Shown one piece after another: positions 28,603 through 38,111 of a stretch of 64,000 nt of DNA (within the stretch, counting starts at the first letter, position 1; each line of letters starts with the position of its first letter). The stretch is from Psychrobacter frigidicola (GTDB lineage Bacteria; Pseudomonadota; Gammaproteobacteria; Pseudomonadales; Moraxellaceae), in contig NZ_VORZ01000002.1 of assembly GCF_007997305.1 (NCBI RefSeq), forward strand, positions 248,001 to 312,000, written 5' to 3'. A program made the translations under genes and the position numbers. Under the pieces are notes generated by a model. It worked only from the letters and a program-made list of their open reading frames with translations. It ran no database searches and was not told the DNA's origin.

Positions 28603-28766
28603 AGTGAAGAACCATATTGTAAAGGCAAAAAATTATTTTAATAAGTAAGATAGGCAGTAAGTTACATAAGATATTAATGAACAAATTATTGATGACTGAG
28701 CAAATAACATTGAAAAGCGCACGGTTCAGTGCTAAATTCTAGCAAACTTCTGCCTTATGAGTAGCC

Positions 28767-30098
28767 ATGAGCACGCCGACACCCGAAACACCGTCTAATC
28801 AACCCAATGATAACTCGACTAATAAAAAAGATAGCGCTACTAATGAGCGTGTCAATACGCCGCAGGCCTCCGAGCCAGTGACGGCTGATGAGGCGCGCGT
28901 GGAGCAGACTCAAACAAATCATAACGATGATGCGGGTAAGGTAGACGCAGATAAAGCACCGGCGACTGATATCTCGCTTATCAATGAGCCGAGTACCAAG
29001 CGGCAGTACAAAACGGACAACCCGTCATTCTTTATGCAGCGCGGCTATCAAATATTGCTAGTGTTGGGTCTGATTGCGGCCTTTTTATTGGTAATGGTAT
29101 ATCAGACGTTGTTTGGACGCATTAGCCAGCCGCAGCAGATGATAACGATTGAGCAGGGCGATACCTATTACGGTCTGTTACCGAAGTGGCAGAATGTGCC
29201 GCTGTTTTCTGCCAGTGTTGCTAAGCTGTACATTAAGTCGCAAGTTGATGCGCCATTGCATTCTGGTATTTATCAGTTGCCTGAGAACCCAACGATAGCC
29301 GAAGTGCTGCAAGTGCTCGAGCAAGGCGCAAAAGTCGCCATGGTTAAGGTGCAAATTATCGAGGGTAAAACCTCAAAAGATTTATTCCAAACCCTACGTG
29401 ATACTAAAGGTATTAAAAAAGAAGTGCTCACCAACGACGCGGATAACGCCAGTATTGCGCAGGCGCTAGAACTTGATGGCGTACTGCCGGACGCGGTAAC
29501 CAATAGTAATGATTATATCGTCAATCATAACCTTGAAGGTTGGTTTGCCCCTGATACTTATTATTATGGTGAAGGCGCAACGGATAAGCAGATATTGACC
29601 GACTTGTATAAAATCCAGCAGAAAGCGCTGACCAAAGCGTGGGAAAATCGTGCGCCCAATCTGCCGTATGATACCCCTTATGAGGCGCTAATTATGGCCT
29701 CTATTATTGAAAAAGAAACCAGCGTAGCAGAAGAGCGTCCTTTGGTATCAGCCGTATTTAACAACCGTTTCAAAAAAGGCATGCGCATGCAGACCGACCC
29801 AACCATTATTTATGGAATGGGCAGTAGTTATGAGGGCAATATCCGCCGTAAAGATATCGATGAAAAAACGGCTTATAACACTTACCAAATTGATGGTTTG
29901 CCACCAACCCCAATCGCGTTGCCGTCAGCAGCCTCTATTGAAGCAACCTTACATCCTGCCGATAGCGATGTACTGTATTTTGTAGCGACTGGCAATGGCG
30001 GACATAAATTTACCAACAGCTTAGCGGGCCATAATCAAGCCGTAAAAGAATATCTGAGTGTGATGCGTGAGAAAAGAGCACAAACGCCGCCAGAATAA
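28767..30098 (+). CDS. mltG: Endolytic transglycosylase MltG (YceG)
   Basis: 443 residues: an N-terminal polar, acidic, probably disordered region of about 85 residues, one membrane helix (GYQILLVLGLIAAFLLVMVYQTL), then the YceG catalytic domain. The conserved catalytic stretch ASIIEKETSVAEERPLVSAVFNNR includes the key Glu, and QTDPTIIYGMG follows. MltG cuts nascent peptidoglycan at the inner membrane and helps set glycan length. The long N-terminal extension is unusual compared with E. coli (340 residues). Normally next to pabC; here the inserted dpn cassette lies between. Confidence 0.94.
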   Translation: MSTPTPETPSNQPNDNSTNKKDSATNERVNTPQASEPVTADEARVEQTQTNHNDDAGKVDADKAPATDISLINEPSTKRQYKTDNPSFFMQRGYQILLVLGLIAAFLLVMVYQTLFGRISQPQQMITIEQGDTYYGLLPKWQNVPLFSASVAKLYIKSQVDAPLHSGIYQLPENPTIAEVLQVLEQGAKVAMVKVQIIEGKTSKDLFQTLRDTKGIKKEVLTNDADNASIAQALELDGVLPDAVTNSNDYIVNHNLEGWFAPDTYYYGEGATDKQILTDLYKIQQKALTKAWENRAPNLPYDTPYEALIMASIIEKETSVAEERPLVSAVFNNRFKKGMRMQTDPTIIYGMGSSYEGNIRRKDIDEKTAYNTYQIDGLPPTPIALPSAASIEATLHPADSDVLYFVATGNGGHKFTNSLAGHNQAVKEYLSVMREKRAQTPPE

Positions 30099-30154
30099 CT
30101 CTATCTCTATATTGATACGAAATAAATTCTTAACGCTAAATATAAGGCAAGGGT

Positions 30155-30838
30155 ATGTCTGCACCACCATTAGAAAATATGACAATGAACGGGTTGCAAG
30201 GTCGCTTTATCAGTTTTGAAGGTACCGAAGGCGTCGGTAAAACGACGTCTATCGAAGCGTTATGTGCGCGTTTGCAAGCGGCTAATATTGATTATGTGCG
30301 CACACGTGAGCCAGGTGGTAGCCCTTTTGCTGAGCGCTTGCGTGATATTTTGTTAGATCCAGCCACCGCTATTAGTGACGATACCGAGCTGTTATTAATG
30401 TTTGCCGCACGCTGCGACCATATGCAGCAAGTCATCATTCCAGCTTTAAAGCGTGGAACATGGGTGATATGTGATCGTTTTACGGATTCAACCATTGCTT
30501 ATCAAGGTTTTGGGCGCGCGGATGGTGATACGGCAGTATTGGCGAAGATTGAGTCGCTTATTACCCAGTTTATCCCCCAATTGCCTGAGTTAACCTTATG
30601 GTTAGATTTGCCGGTGCTTGAAGGTATGGCGCGCGCGGGTAAACGCGGTGCTGCCGATCGTTTTGAGCAACAAGCCACCGCGTTTTTCACCCGCGTACAT
30701 GAAGGGTTTACGGTACTGGCTGCTAATCATCCTGAGCGCATTTGCCGTATTGAGGCGTCGGGTAGTACCGATGATGTGAGCGCCCGTCTTTGGCAAGTGG
30801 TACAGGCGCGCTTTGATATCTCTCCAGACAAATCTTAG
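30155..30838 (+). CDS. tmk: Thymidylate kinase
   Basis: 227 residues with the P-loop FEGTEGVGKTT, the DRFTDSTIAYQGFGR motif, and a lid containing RAGKRGAADRFE. It phosphorylates dTMP to dTDP. Start placed after an AAGG; internal ATGs at residues 9 and 11 could also serve, giving a more usual length. It follows mltG by 56 bases and is closed by a terminator, so holB is not next, unlike E. coli. Confidence 0.95.
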   Translation: MSAPPLENMTMNGLQGRFISFEGTEGVGKTTSIEALCARLQAANIDYVRTREPGGSPFAERLRDILLDPATAISDDTELLLMFAARCDHMQQVIIPALKRGTWVICDRFTDSTIAYQGFGRADGDTAVLAKIESLITQFIPQLPELTLWLDLPVLEGMARAGKRGAADRFEQQATAFFTRVHEGFTVLAANHPERICRIEASGSTDDVSARLWQVVQARFDISPDKS

Positions 30839-30887
30839 TATTTGTATACTTGGATACCCAGCTTAAATAATAAATTTTCAATAAAAC

Positions 30888-30916
30888 AACCCAGCTCTTG
30901 ATGCTGGGTTTTTTTA
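30888..30916 (+). terminator. Terminator after tmk
   Basis: Stem AACCCAGC/GCTGGGTT with a seven-base loop and following T-run. Confidence 0.9.
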
Positions 30917-30944
30917 TTTCAAAATAAATTATCTTTATGAGTAA

Positions 30945-33179
30945 TTATTTATTTTGACTGCTATCGACGTTCTTAATAGCGCTATTGTCAGTATTACTAG
31001 AACTGCCTGCCGCTTTTTTATCATTATCAGTATCTGGCAAACGATTGGGATCAAGTGCGCCTTTTTTGTTTTTAGGGGCGCTGCCACTGCCATTAGCATT
31101 GCCTTTTAAAGTGGCCACTGAGCTATTAGGTTGCTTCGGCTCAGCTTTTTTAACGTCAGGCTTTTTGGCTTCAGGAGTTTTAGATTTTACGTTCTTGGTA
31201 TCCGTCTGTTTATCTGAATCCGCTTTGCCACTATCATTCAACGGTGTTTCTTGCACCGGCTCATCGGTCTTATCTGTATCCAATTTATCAGTAGCTAATT
31301 CCACTTCTTTACGCTTTTCAGGTGCCTTAGAGTTGGCTTCAAAATGAGCATCTGCAATCGTGCGGGCTTGTTCTTGCTTGGCAGTCACGTCGACCGATTT
31401 TGGCTGCACGTCATCTTCAACAACGAGCGCCACTAATTTACGATCACGCGGCACGTTACCATCGAATTTATCGGTAATTATATGCAGCTTGCCTTCTTTG
31501 TCAATGCTGTACAGCGGCACGAATTGCTTGTTGTCGGCCTTATATTGTGCAAAGGTGTAGCTGTCGGTAATATTAGTAATTTTAATACGGGCTTTTCTAG
31601 ACAGCATGCTGGCAAGTTTAGTATACGTCGCATCTCCAAACAGCCACTGCGAATGGAAATTGGCTTGCTTATCATCGCGCTCGCTTTTGACTTTTTCATC
31701 GCTGAATTTGAGGCGGTAGAGCTTCTGTTCACCGAACTCATGGCGATAATGAATCTCAGATAGCGTGTTCAATTCTTTATCCATACTTAAGGCAAACAAA
31801 TGACCGATACCGATCAAATCAAGATGATGGTCAGCATGGTCAGAGACTGGATTACCAAAGTAGGTACGTAGACCACTCATCCGCGCGCTGGCAATATTGG
31901 TATAGTTATTATGCGCGACCAGCACATCAAAGCCTTGCTCTTTTAAGGAGGTCGCAATCAAGAGCGCCACTGGGTTTGAGCCGACAATAAGAATGCCATT
32001 GGTCTCAGGTTCACGAACCCCGAGGAAATTACCAACCATCTTTGCGCCCAAGCCTTGAATCATGACCGTACCAATAATGACCATAAACACCAGTGGAACG
32101 AGCAGCTCTACCCCTTGAATATCATATTCTTGCAGACGAATAGCAAAGAGCGACGAGATGGCAGCCGCGACAATACCACGCGGACCAATCCAGCTAATCA
32201 TGAGCTTTTCATTGGTTTTTAAATTGGAGCCAATAGAGGAGGCCCAAACGGATAGCGGACGGGCAACAAACATGACGATAGCCAGTAGCACCAAGCCAGC
32301 AAAGCCTACGCTCATCAAACTTGCCAGCTCAACGCGTGCAGCGAGGATAATAAACAATACTGATATTAATAAAACAGTCAGTGACTCGTTAAATTCCAAA
32401 ATTGTATCGCGTGGGAATTTTGGCCAGTTGGCGAGCGCAACCCCAAGCACAGTGACGGTTAACAAACCAGACTCATGCTCTAAATGGTTCGATATTGAAA
32501 ATAAAAGTAGGACAAAGGCAAGGGTAAACACATTACGTAAAAATTCAGGCACCATATGCTTGCGCATTAAGAACGCCAGCGCCCACGCTCCAGCCAGACC
32601 CATGACTGTTGCTAATATAACAATTTTAGCAAATAGCAAGATACTACTGGCCTCGCCACCAGAGATGATATATTCGTAGACTAAGACCACTGCAATCGCG
32701 CCAATGGGGTCGATAATGATGCCTTCCCATTTAAGAATATTAGAGATATTCTTATTGGGACGGACACTGCGTAGCAGTGGCATAATAACCGTAGGGCCTG
32801 TCACACAGACCAAAGAGCCAAACAATAATGCGATTAATGGATCGACATCGAACAATAAATAAGTCGATAGTGCCACAATCGCAATCGTGATGAGTACCCC
32901 GACAGACACCAGCATTTGTACTACTGTACCGTGCTGCTTAATCTCATCAAATTCTAAGGTCAGTGAGCCTTCAAATAAAATAATTGCCACACCTAATGAG
33001 ATGATAGGAAACATCAGCTCGCCAAGCACCAAATCAGGATCAAAGTAACCCAGTACCGGCCCAACAATAATGCCGATTAATAATAAAAATAAAATGGATG
33101 GTTGCTTTAAATACCAAGCCAACCATTGGGCGGCAATGCCAATCCCAACCACGCCGGATAACAATAGGGCGGTATCCAT
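30945..33179 (-). CDS. CPA1-family cation:proton antiporter with Rossmann (RCK-like) domain and disordered tail
   Basis: 744 residues in three parts. Residues 1 to about 380 contain about 12 membrane helices with CPA1 motifs (FEGSLTLEFDEI, and CVTGPTVIMPLLR with GIIIDPIGAIAVVLVYEY, including a paired Asp region). Then a Rossmann-type regulatory domain (GILIVGSNPVALLIATSLKEQGFDVLVAHN) recalls TrkA-N/RCK domains. A tail of about 170 residues is low-complexity, alternating Lys, Asp, Ser and Pro. It likely exchanges Na+ or K+ for protons. Ribosome site AAGGA. It is divergent from degP. Confidence 0.88.
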   Translation of the reverse strand: MDTALLLSGVVGIGIAAQWLAWYLKQPSILFLLLIGIIVGPVLGYFDPDLVLGELMFPIISLGVAIILFEGSLTLEFDEIKQHGTVVQMLVSVGVLITIAIVALSTYLLFDVDPLIALLFGSLVCVTGPTVIMPLLRSVRPNKNISNILKWEGIIIDPIGAIAVVLVYEYIISGGEASSILLFAKIVILATVMGLAGAWALAFLMRKHMVPEFLRNVFTLAFVLLLFSISNHLEHESGLLTVTVLGVALANWPKFPRDTILEFNESLTVLLISVLFIILAARVELASLMSVGFAGLVLLAIVMFVARPLSVWASSIGSNLKTNEKLMISWIGPRGIVAAAISSLFAIRLQEYDIQGVELLVPLVFMVIIGTVMIQGLGAKMVGNFLGVREPETNGILIVGSNPVALLIATSLKEQGFDVLVAHNNYTNIASARMSGLRTYFGNPVSDHADHHLDLIGIGHLFALSMDKELNTLSEIHYRHEFGEQKLYRLKFSDEKVKSERDDKQANFHSQWLFGDATYTKLASMLSRKARIKITNITDSYTFAQYKADNKQFVPLYSIDKEGKLHIITDKFDGNVPRDRKLVALVVEDDVQPKSVDVTAKQEQARTIADAHFEANSKAPEKRKEVELATDKLDTDKTDEPVQETPLNDSGKADSDKQTDTKNVKSKTPEAKKPDVKKAEPKQPNSSVATLKGNANGSGSAPKNKKGALDPNRLPDTDNDKKAAGSSSNTDNSAIKNVDSSQNK

Positions 33180-33729
33180 AAATTAATCCTTTTCATAAGG
33201 GTGACACACTGCACATATCACAGCATAACTTTGACTTCATAATAGCAAAAACGACAAACCGCTATGACAGTAACGGGTATGACAAATATAACTCTAATGA
33301 GTAGAGTTATTAAAACTATCACTCGCGCTACTTCGGGCACTGATGGCATGTACTAATAACAAGAGTAATAACATCGAAATATAAACAAAGTTAATTGAAT
33401 AAAGCAAAAGTTAACAAATTGCGATAAAGTAAACTCTGTTGATTCGATAGCCTAGCTGACAATAACACCCTAATTGTGGACGAGTCATTGTTCGTTGGAC
33501 GAATTATTTGGCTGATTATCATAGCATGGTTTTATTTTACTTATAGTAAAGGCAACCTATTCCGCTTGTTATGCCTATATCTATATCTATATTTATAGCT
33601 CATAGCTTGTAGTTCATAAATAGCTATACCAGTCGTTATCTTGCATAATAAAGCAAGGTAAGACGAATGAATAAGTCAGGGTAAACTGACATCAACCTAC
33701 TTATATTAAGACTGCATAAGGGCGATAAT
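33180..33729. other. Divergent intergenic region before degP
   Basis: 550 bases without a plausible gene. A short tandem ATCTAT repeat runs near 33570-33595. Promoters for the antiporter and degP must lie here, but I cannot name sites with confidence. Confidence 0.5.
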
Positions 33730-35172
33730 ATGCACAAAAAATCTATTACTACTAAGGTGCAACCTTGGCTACAGCGTAGCGCGTTAGCAATCGTTGTGGG
33801 TACGGCAATGACTGCTGGGATCAGCATGGCTATCGCTCCCAGTGCGCAAGCAGCGGTTTCTACGGCAGACTTTTCTGATTTGGTGCAGCAAGTCACCCCT
33901 GGGGTCGCGCGCGTCAATGTCACTAAAACAGTCAGTGAGGCAGAGCTTGCCAAAGCGCAAACGGCAGAGCTGTTGCGCCAATTCTTTGGCGATCGGCTGC
34001 GCATTCCTGAACAGGCCGCGACACCTGCTATCGAGCATGCTTATGGCACAGCATTTTTTGTGACGGCTGATGGCTACATGCTTACCAACCACCATGTTGT
34101 CGAAGGTGCAGATAAAATTACCATCACTTTAAATGACCGCACCGAGCTTGATGTGATCTTAGTCGGTAGTGATGAACGTTCGGATGTGGCGGTATTAAAA
34201 GTGAAAGGAAACAATTTTCCTGCACTGCCCATTGGGGATTCTAATATTTTAAAAGTAGGGGAACCCGTATTGGCTATTGGTTCACCGTTTGGGTTTGATT
34301 ATTCAGCTTCTGCTGGTATTGTCAGTGCCAAATCGCGTAGCTTCTCACGTGAGACTAGCGTGCCGTTTATTCAAACAGATGTGGCACTGAACCCTGGTAA
34401 TTCAGGTGGGCCTTTATTTAATCAGCGCGGCGAAGTCATTGGTATTAACTCGCGCATTTTCAGTGGTACAGGTGGCTATATGGGATTGTCGTTCTCAATC
34501 CCAATTGATGCGGCAATGGATATTTATCAGCAACTCAAAACCAGTGGCTCAGTAGCACGCGCCTATATGGGTATTTATCCGCAAGATATAGACCGTAATT
34601 TAGCGGAGGTCTATAAATTATCGCGTCCTCAAGGAGCGCTGTTGACGAAAGTTGCGCCTGATTCGCCGGCTCAAAAAGCAGGACTTAAATCTGGCGATAT
34701 TGTGTTGCAGTATAATGATATTAAGATTATGCAGGCTTCAGATTTATTGAATCTAATTAATCGGGCACGTCCCAACGACCCATTCCGCGCGCAATTACAG
34801 CGTGATGGTAAGCAGATGATAGTGACCGGTAAGCTTAGCCAAGCGCCAAGCGATGTGCAAGCGCAGGGGAGCGATCAGTTAGATAATGAAATCCGTTTGG
34901 GTCTGCGTTTGCGTAACTTGACGGATGATGAGAAAACTGAGCTGGCAACGGATAGTAAAACGGGCATATTAATTACGGCAGTCGATCCTACAGGTTTGGC
35001 CGCGCGCTCAGGATTACTTGCTGGCGATATTGTCACTAACTTGCATCAAAAGAAAATTTCTAAAGCCACTGATTTTTCTAGCGCTATCTCATCGCTACCT
35101 AAAAAAGGCGTGGTAACGATTGAGATTATTCGTCAAGGAATCCCAGCGATTATTGGCTTGCGCATTGAATAA
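33730..35172 (+). CDS. DegP/MucD-type periplasmic serine protease
   Basis: 480 residues. A long signal peptide ends near SAQAAVS (about residue 42). The trypsin-like domain has His122 (TNHHVV), Asp152 (ERSDVAVLK) and Ser225 (NPGNSGGPL). Two PDZ domains follow, at about residues 270-355 and 385-475. DegP/MucD degrades or refolds misfolded envelope proteins and tunes envelope stress responses. In Pseudomonas, mucD follows algU-mucABC, but here the gene stands alone. The oxyanion-strand stretch reads YGTAFF where E. coli has GSGVI. Confidence 0.93.
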   Translation: MHKKSITTKVQPWLQRSALAIVVGTAMTAGISMAIAPSAQAAVSTADFSDLVQQVTPGVARVNVTKTVSEAELAKAQTAELLRQFFGDRLRIPEQAATPAIEHAYGTAFFVTADGYMLTNHHVVEGADKITITLNDRTELDVILVGSDERSDVAVLKVKGNNFPALPIGDSNILKVGEPVLAIGSPFGFDYSASAGIVSAKSRSFSRETSVPFIQTDVALNPGNSGGPLFNQRGEVIGINSRIFSGTGGYMGLSFSIPIDAAMDIYQQLKTSGSVARAYMGIYPQDIDRNLAEVYKLSRPQGALLTKVAPDSPAQKAGLKSGDIVLQYNDIKIMQASDLLNLINRARPNDPFRAQLQRDGKQMIVTGKLSQAPSDVQAQGSDQLDNEIRLGLRLRNLTDDEKTELATDSKTGILITAVDPTGLAARSGLLAGDIVTNLHQKKISKATDFSSAISSLPKKGVVTIEIIRQGIPAIIGLRIE

Positions 35173-35481
35173 TAAAGTACAATTGCGCTACACTAACTTT
35201 TAAAATGAGCATAGAAAAACAATGTTAACTAAAGTCAGTGGTTAGCATCAAATAGCGACAGTATGAATAGCCAAGCGTTATTCAATTGATGGCTAATTGA
35301 CAAAACAAAATATGCTACACTATTGAACGTTTCTGACGCGATAGCTAAGCAAGATATACATGTCAGAGATAATATCGCGAATAAGAAGAACGCAAGAATG
35401 TTGAGCAAGGCTAAGTTCTTGCTCATAACCTATCATGTAATAGCTTTTATATAAGCTAGGATAATACGGTAAGGCGCAGTT
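35173..35481. other. degP-dapA intergenic region and dapA leader
   Basis: 309 bases without a gene. It holds a candidate promoter and, in what would be the dapA leader, two hairpins: GAGCAAG/CTTGCTC near 35402-35424 and AGCTT/AAGCT near 35442-35457. No lysine riboswitch architecture is apparent. Confidence 0.5.
35297..35326 (+). promoter_or_regulatory. Candidate promoter of dapA-bamC-purC
   Basis: A perfect -35 TTGACA at 35297-35302 is followed after 18 bases by TATTGA as a poor -10. Predicted start near 35333 gives a leader of about 150 bases. Confidence 0.4.
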
Positions 35482-36387
35482 ATGAGCACAGGATATGACG
35501 ACATTAAAACCCGACTTCAAGGCTCAATGGTAGCCTTGGTAACGCCCATGCTACCTGATGGCACGGTCGATTATAAACGTCTGGCAGACCTCATAGATTG
35601 GCAAATCGAACAAGGTACCCATTGTTTGGTTGCCGTCGGAACCACGGGCGAGTCTGCTACTTTATCCATGCAAGAGCATAGCGATGTTATTCGATTTTTT
35701 GTCGAGCATGTCAAAGGTCGCGTTCCTGTCATCGCAGGAACCGGTGCCAATAATACGGCTGAGGCCATTAAGCTGACCCAAGAAGCTGCCGATGCGGGTG
35801 CTGATTGTGCTTTATTGGTTGCACCTTATTATAATAAACCGCCTCAAGAAGGTTTATATCAACATTACAAAGCTATTGCCGAGGCGGTCGATATTCCGCA
35901 AATGCTTTATAATGTTCCAGGCCGTACCGTCGTCGATATCTCGCAAGAGACGGTTGAGCGTTTGGCTGATATTGATAATATTGTAGCCATTAAAGATGCG
36001 ACCGGTTCAGTTGCGCGCGGTGAGCAATTAATCAAAGCCGTTGGCGATAGAATGGTGGTGTTATCTGGCGATGATAATACGGCACTAGAATTGATGAAAG
36101 TTGGTGCAAAAGGCAATATTTCTGTGACCGCTAATGTTGTTCCTAAAGCAATGAGCGAGACCTTCTCGGCTGCCCTCCGTGGCGATTTTGATGCTGCTCA
36201 CGCTGCGCACGATGTAATTAAGCATCTGCATCATGACTTGTTTATTGATTCAAGTCCGATGCCGACCAAATATGCCTTATATAAAATGGGCAAAATAGAT
36301 AGAGGTATTCGTCTGCCGCTGGTTTGGCTCGCAGAAGAGCACTATGCCACTATTGATAGCGCGTTGGTTCAGGCAAATATTAACTAA
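35482..36387 (+). CDS. dapA: 4-hydroxy-tetrahydrodipicolinate synthase DapA
   Basis: 301 residues, starting after AAGG. Family landmarks are MVALVTPMLPDGTVDY, GTTGESATLS, LYNVPGRTVVD with the catalytic Tyr, and the Schiff-base Lys in VAIKDATGS. It condenses pyruvate with aspartate semialdehyde in lysine/diaminopimelate synthesis. It heads a dapA / lipoprotein / purC cluster identical in order to E. coli dapA-bamC-purC. Confidence 0.96.
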   Translation: MSTGYDDIKTRLQGSMVALVTPMLPDGTVDYKRLADLIDWQIEQGTHCLVAVGTTGESATLSMQEHSDVIRFFVEHVKGRVPVIAGTGANNTAEAIKLTQEAADAGADCALLVAPYYNKPPQEGLYQHYKAIAEAVDIPQMLYNVPGRTVVDISQETVERLADIDNIVAIKDATGSVARGEQLIKAVGDRMVVLSGDDNTALELMKVGAKGNISVTANVVPKAMSETFSAALRGDFDAAHAAHDVIKHLHHDLFIDSSPMPTKYALYKMGKIDRGIRLPLVWLAEEHYATIDSALVQANIN

Positions 36388-36455
36388 TAAAAGCCATTTC
36401 TTAAAAGCTAATATAGAGGTCTTATAACATTAAGACCTTATAACACTGAGATATT

Positions 36456-36779
36456 ATGATGAAAACATCATTTACCACTGCAAAAATACTTCCTGCCATG
36501 CTGACCTTAATATTGGGCAGTACTTTGGTATTGAGTGGCTGCCAAACGGCAAAAGGCGTTATTGGTAAGCGTGATAATGGCAGCTTAGATTATCAAAACA
36601 GCAAAAAGATAGCGCCGTTACAGCTGCCAGTTGCGCAAAATACGGCGTCTTTTGTACCGCTATACCCGACGCCAAATGTAGGGGCAAATACCCTCATACT
36701 ACAAAATGACGCGGGTAAACAGTATCAATTGCCGAAGCCTGAGCGCGCAGTAGCTATTACCGCTGCACCGTCTAAATAA
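36456..36779 (+). CDS. bamC: Short lipoprotein, N-terminal BamC-like
   Basis: 107 residues. The lipoprotein signal ends LVLSGC, so the mature chain starts at Cys. It then reads RDNGSLDYQNSKKIAPLQLP, similar to the extended N-terminal region of BamC that wraps around BamD, and ends GKQYQLPKPERAVAIT. E. coli BamC is 344 residues with two folded helix-grip domains, both absent here, and there is no trace of them before purC. The position between dapA and purC is exactly that of bamC. I read it as a minimal BamC, or a truncated relic kept in place; symbol given on position and motif. Confidence 0.68.
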   Translation: MMKTSFTTAKILPAMLTLILGSTLVLSGCQTAKGVIGKRDNGSLDYQNSKKIAPLQLPVAQNTASFVPLYPTPNVGANTLILQNDAGKQYQLPKPERAVAITAAPSK

Positions 36780-36916
36780 ACCGTTATCCCTATCTATACT
36801 GCTAGTATTTTCGTCGTGATTATTACCTCATTGATAACCAAGTAAAATCACAATGGCAAAGTTTTAGCGGTAGCTGCGCGTTTCCACCCCTCAGCTTGAA
36901 CGAACAGGACACTAAG

Positions 36917-37630
36917 ATGCAAAGACAAAAACTGCTGTATAAGGGCAAAGCTAAGTCTGTCTATGAAACTGACGACAACGATTTTTTGATTTTACATTTC
37001 CGTGATGACACCTCTGCTCTTGATGGCAAGCGTATCGAGCAATTGGCACGTAAGGGTGAAGTTAATAACCGCTTTAATGCTTTCATCATGCAAAAATTAG
37101 CGGACGCAGGCATCGAGACTCATTTTGAAAAGCAGCTATCAAGCGACGAAGTTCTTGTTAAACGCCTAGATATGTTTCCGTTGGAATGCGTGGTGCGTAA
37201 CTTTGCGGCCGGCAGCTTAGTGCGCCGTCTAGGATTAGAGGAAGGGCTGGCACTTACGCCCTCTACTTTTGAATTGTTCTATAAAGATGATGCGCTAGGT
37301 GACCCGATGGTCAACGAGTCGCTTGCTGTGACGCTAGATTGGGCAACTGAAGCTCAGATGGAAAAAATGCAAGAATTAAGCCATCAAGTGAACGATGTAT
37401 TAAAAGCACTGTTTGATGCCGGTGACCTGATGCTAGTAGACTTTAAACTAGAATTTGGGGTATTCCATGACCGTATCGTTTTAGGGGATGAATTCTCGCC
37501 AGATGGTTGCCGAATTTGGGACAAAAAAACGAAGAAAAAACTAGATAAAGACCGCTTCCGTCAGTCACTAGGTGACGTGATTGAAGGCTATGAAGAAGTT
37601 GCTAAGCGTATTGGCGTGCCATTAAACTAG
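36917..37630 (+). CDS. purC: SAICAR synthetase PurC
   Basis: 237 residues from the ATG at 36917, the same length as E. coli PurC; an upstream TTG frame start is not needed. It begins [15 protein letters not shown], followed by the segments [24 protein letters not shown] and LVDFKLEFG. It joins aspartate to CAIR in purine synthesis. Confidence 0.96.
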   Translation: MQRQKLLYKGKAKSVYETDDNDFLILHFRDDTSALDGKRIEQLARKGEVNNRFNAFIMQKLADAGIETHFEKQLSSDEVLVKRLDMFPLECVVRNFAAGSLVRRLGLEEGLALTPSTFELFYKDDALGDPMVNESLAVTLDWATEAQMEKMQELSHQVNDVLKALFDAGDLMLVDFKLEFGVFHDRIVLGDEFSPDGCRIWDKKTKKKLDKDRFRQSLGDVIEGYEEVAKRIGVPLN

Positions 37631-37672
37631 AATCGTTATAGATAATATTTTAATAGCTTAAAAATTAAATCG

Positions 37673-37705
37673 TAAAAAAACTGAGCCACGCGCTCAGTTT
37701 TTTTA
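37673..37705 (+). terminator. Terminator after purC
   Basis: Stem ACTGAG(C)/(G)CTCAGT with an A-run before and seven T after. Confidence 0.9.
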
Positions 37706-37770
37706 TGCATACGCACTACTGTTGGTTTGCTATTATTTATATAGTTAAAGAGTATCAAGAAGAAGAAAAC

Positions 37771-37971
37771 ATGGGTGATAAGTTAGATTATAAAGAAGGT
37801 TTGCCAGAATAAAATAATTTAAACCCTCTAAATGAAGAGTCTTTGCCGCAGTACAAACCTCAGTCCAAGACTGAATGTGAATTATGTGTTGCAGTTAAAA
37901 ACTCAAAAGCACATGCACTGATGGCTAAAGCTCAAAGTGAGGCTAAGGCATGTTTGCTGGGTTATAAATAG
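37771..37971 (+). pseudogene. Small broken reading frame, unknown
   Basis: An ATG with an AAGAAGAAAAC leader gives 13 codons (MGDKLDYKEGLPE), then TAA at 37810-37812. The same frame continues for 52 codons (LPQYKPQSKTECELC, AKAQSEAKACLLGYK) to TAG at 37969. The downstream part has protein-like composition and a CxxC pair. It may be a decayed small gene or a chance frame; I do not recognise a family. Confidence 0.35.
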
Positions 37972-38111
37972 CCGTATTAAAATATGTCTGATTTTAAAGT
38001 TCGGTAACTATCTTCGATTTTTGATAAAGCATCGAATAATAAGGCATCACTATCCAGCAAGCTCATGTCTTTTATAGCAGGCTAGCATCATTATCTGCAG
38101 CAGGGCTTGCT

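Larger units (their letters stand above)
37631..38111. other. purC-DUF3817 intergenic region
   Basis: Holds the purC terminator and a short broken reading frame (37771-37971). The rest is AT-rich without visible features. Confidence 0.5.

Noticed and set aside
35333..35481. Lysine riboswitch in the dapA leader
   Set aside because: The leader has only two small hairpins and lacks the length and junction of the lysine riboswitch.
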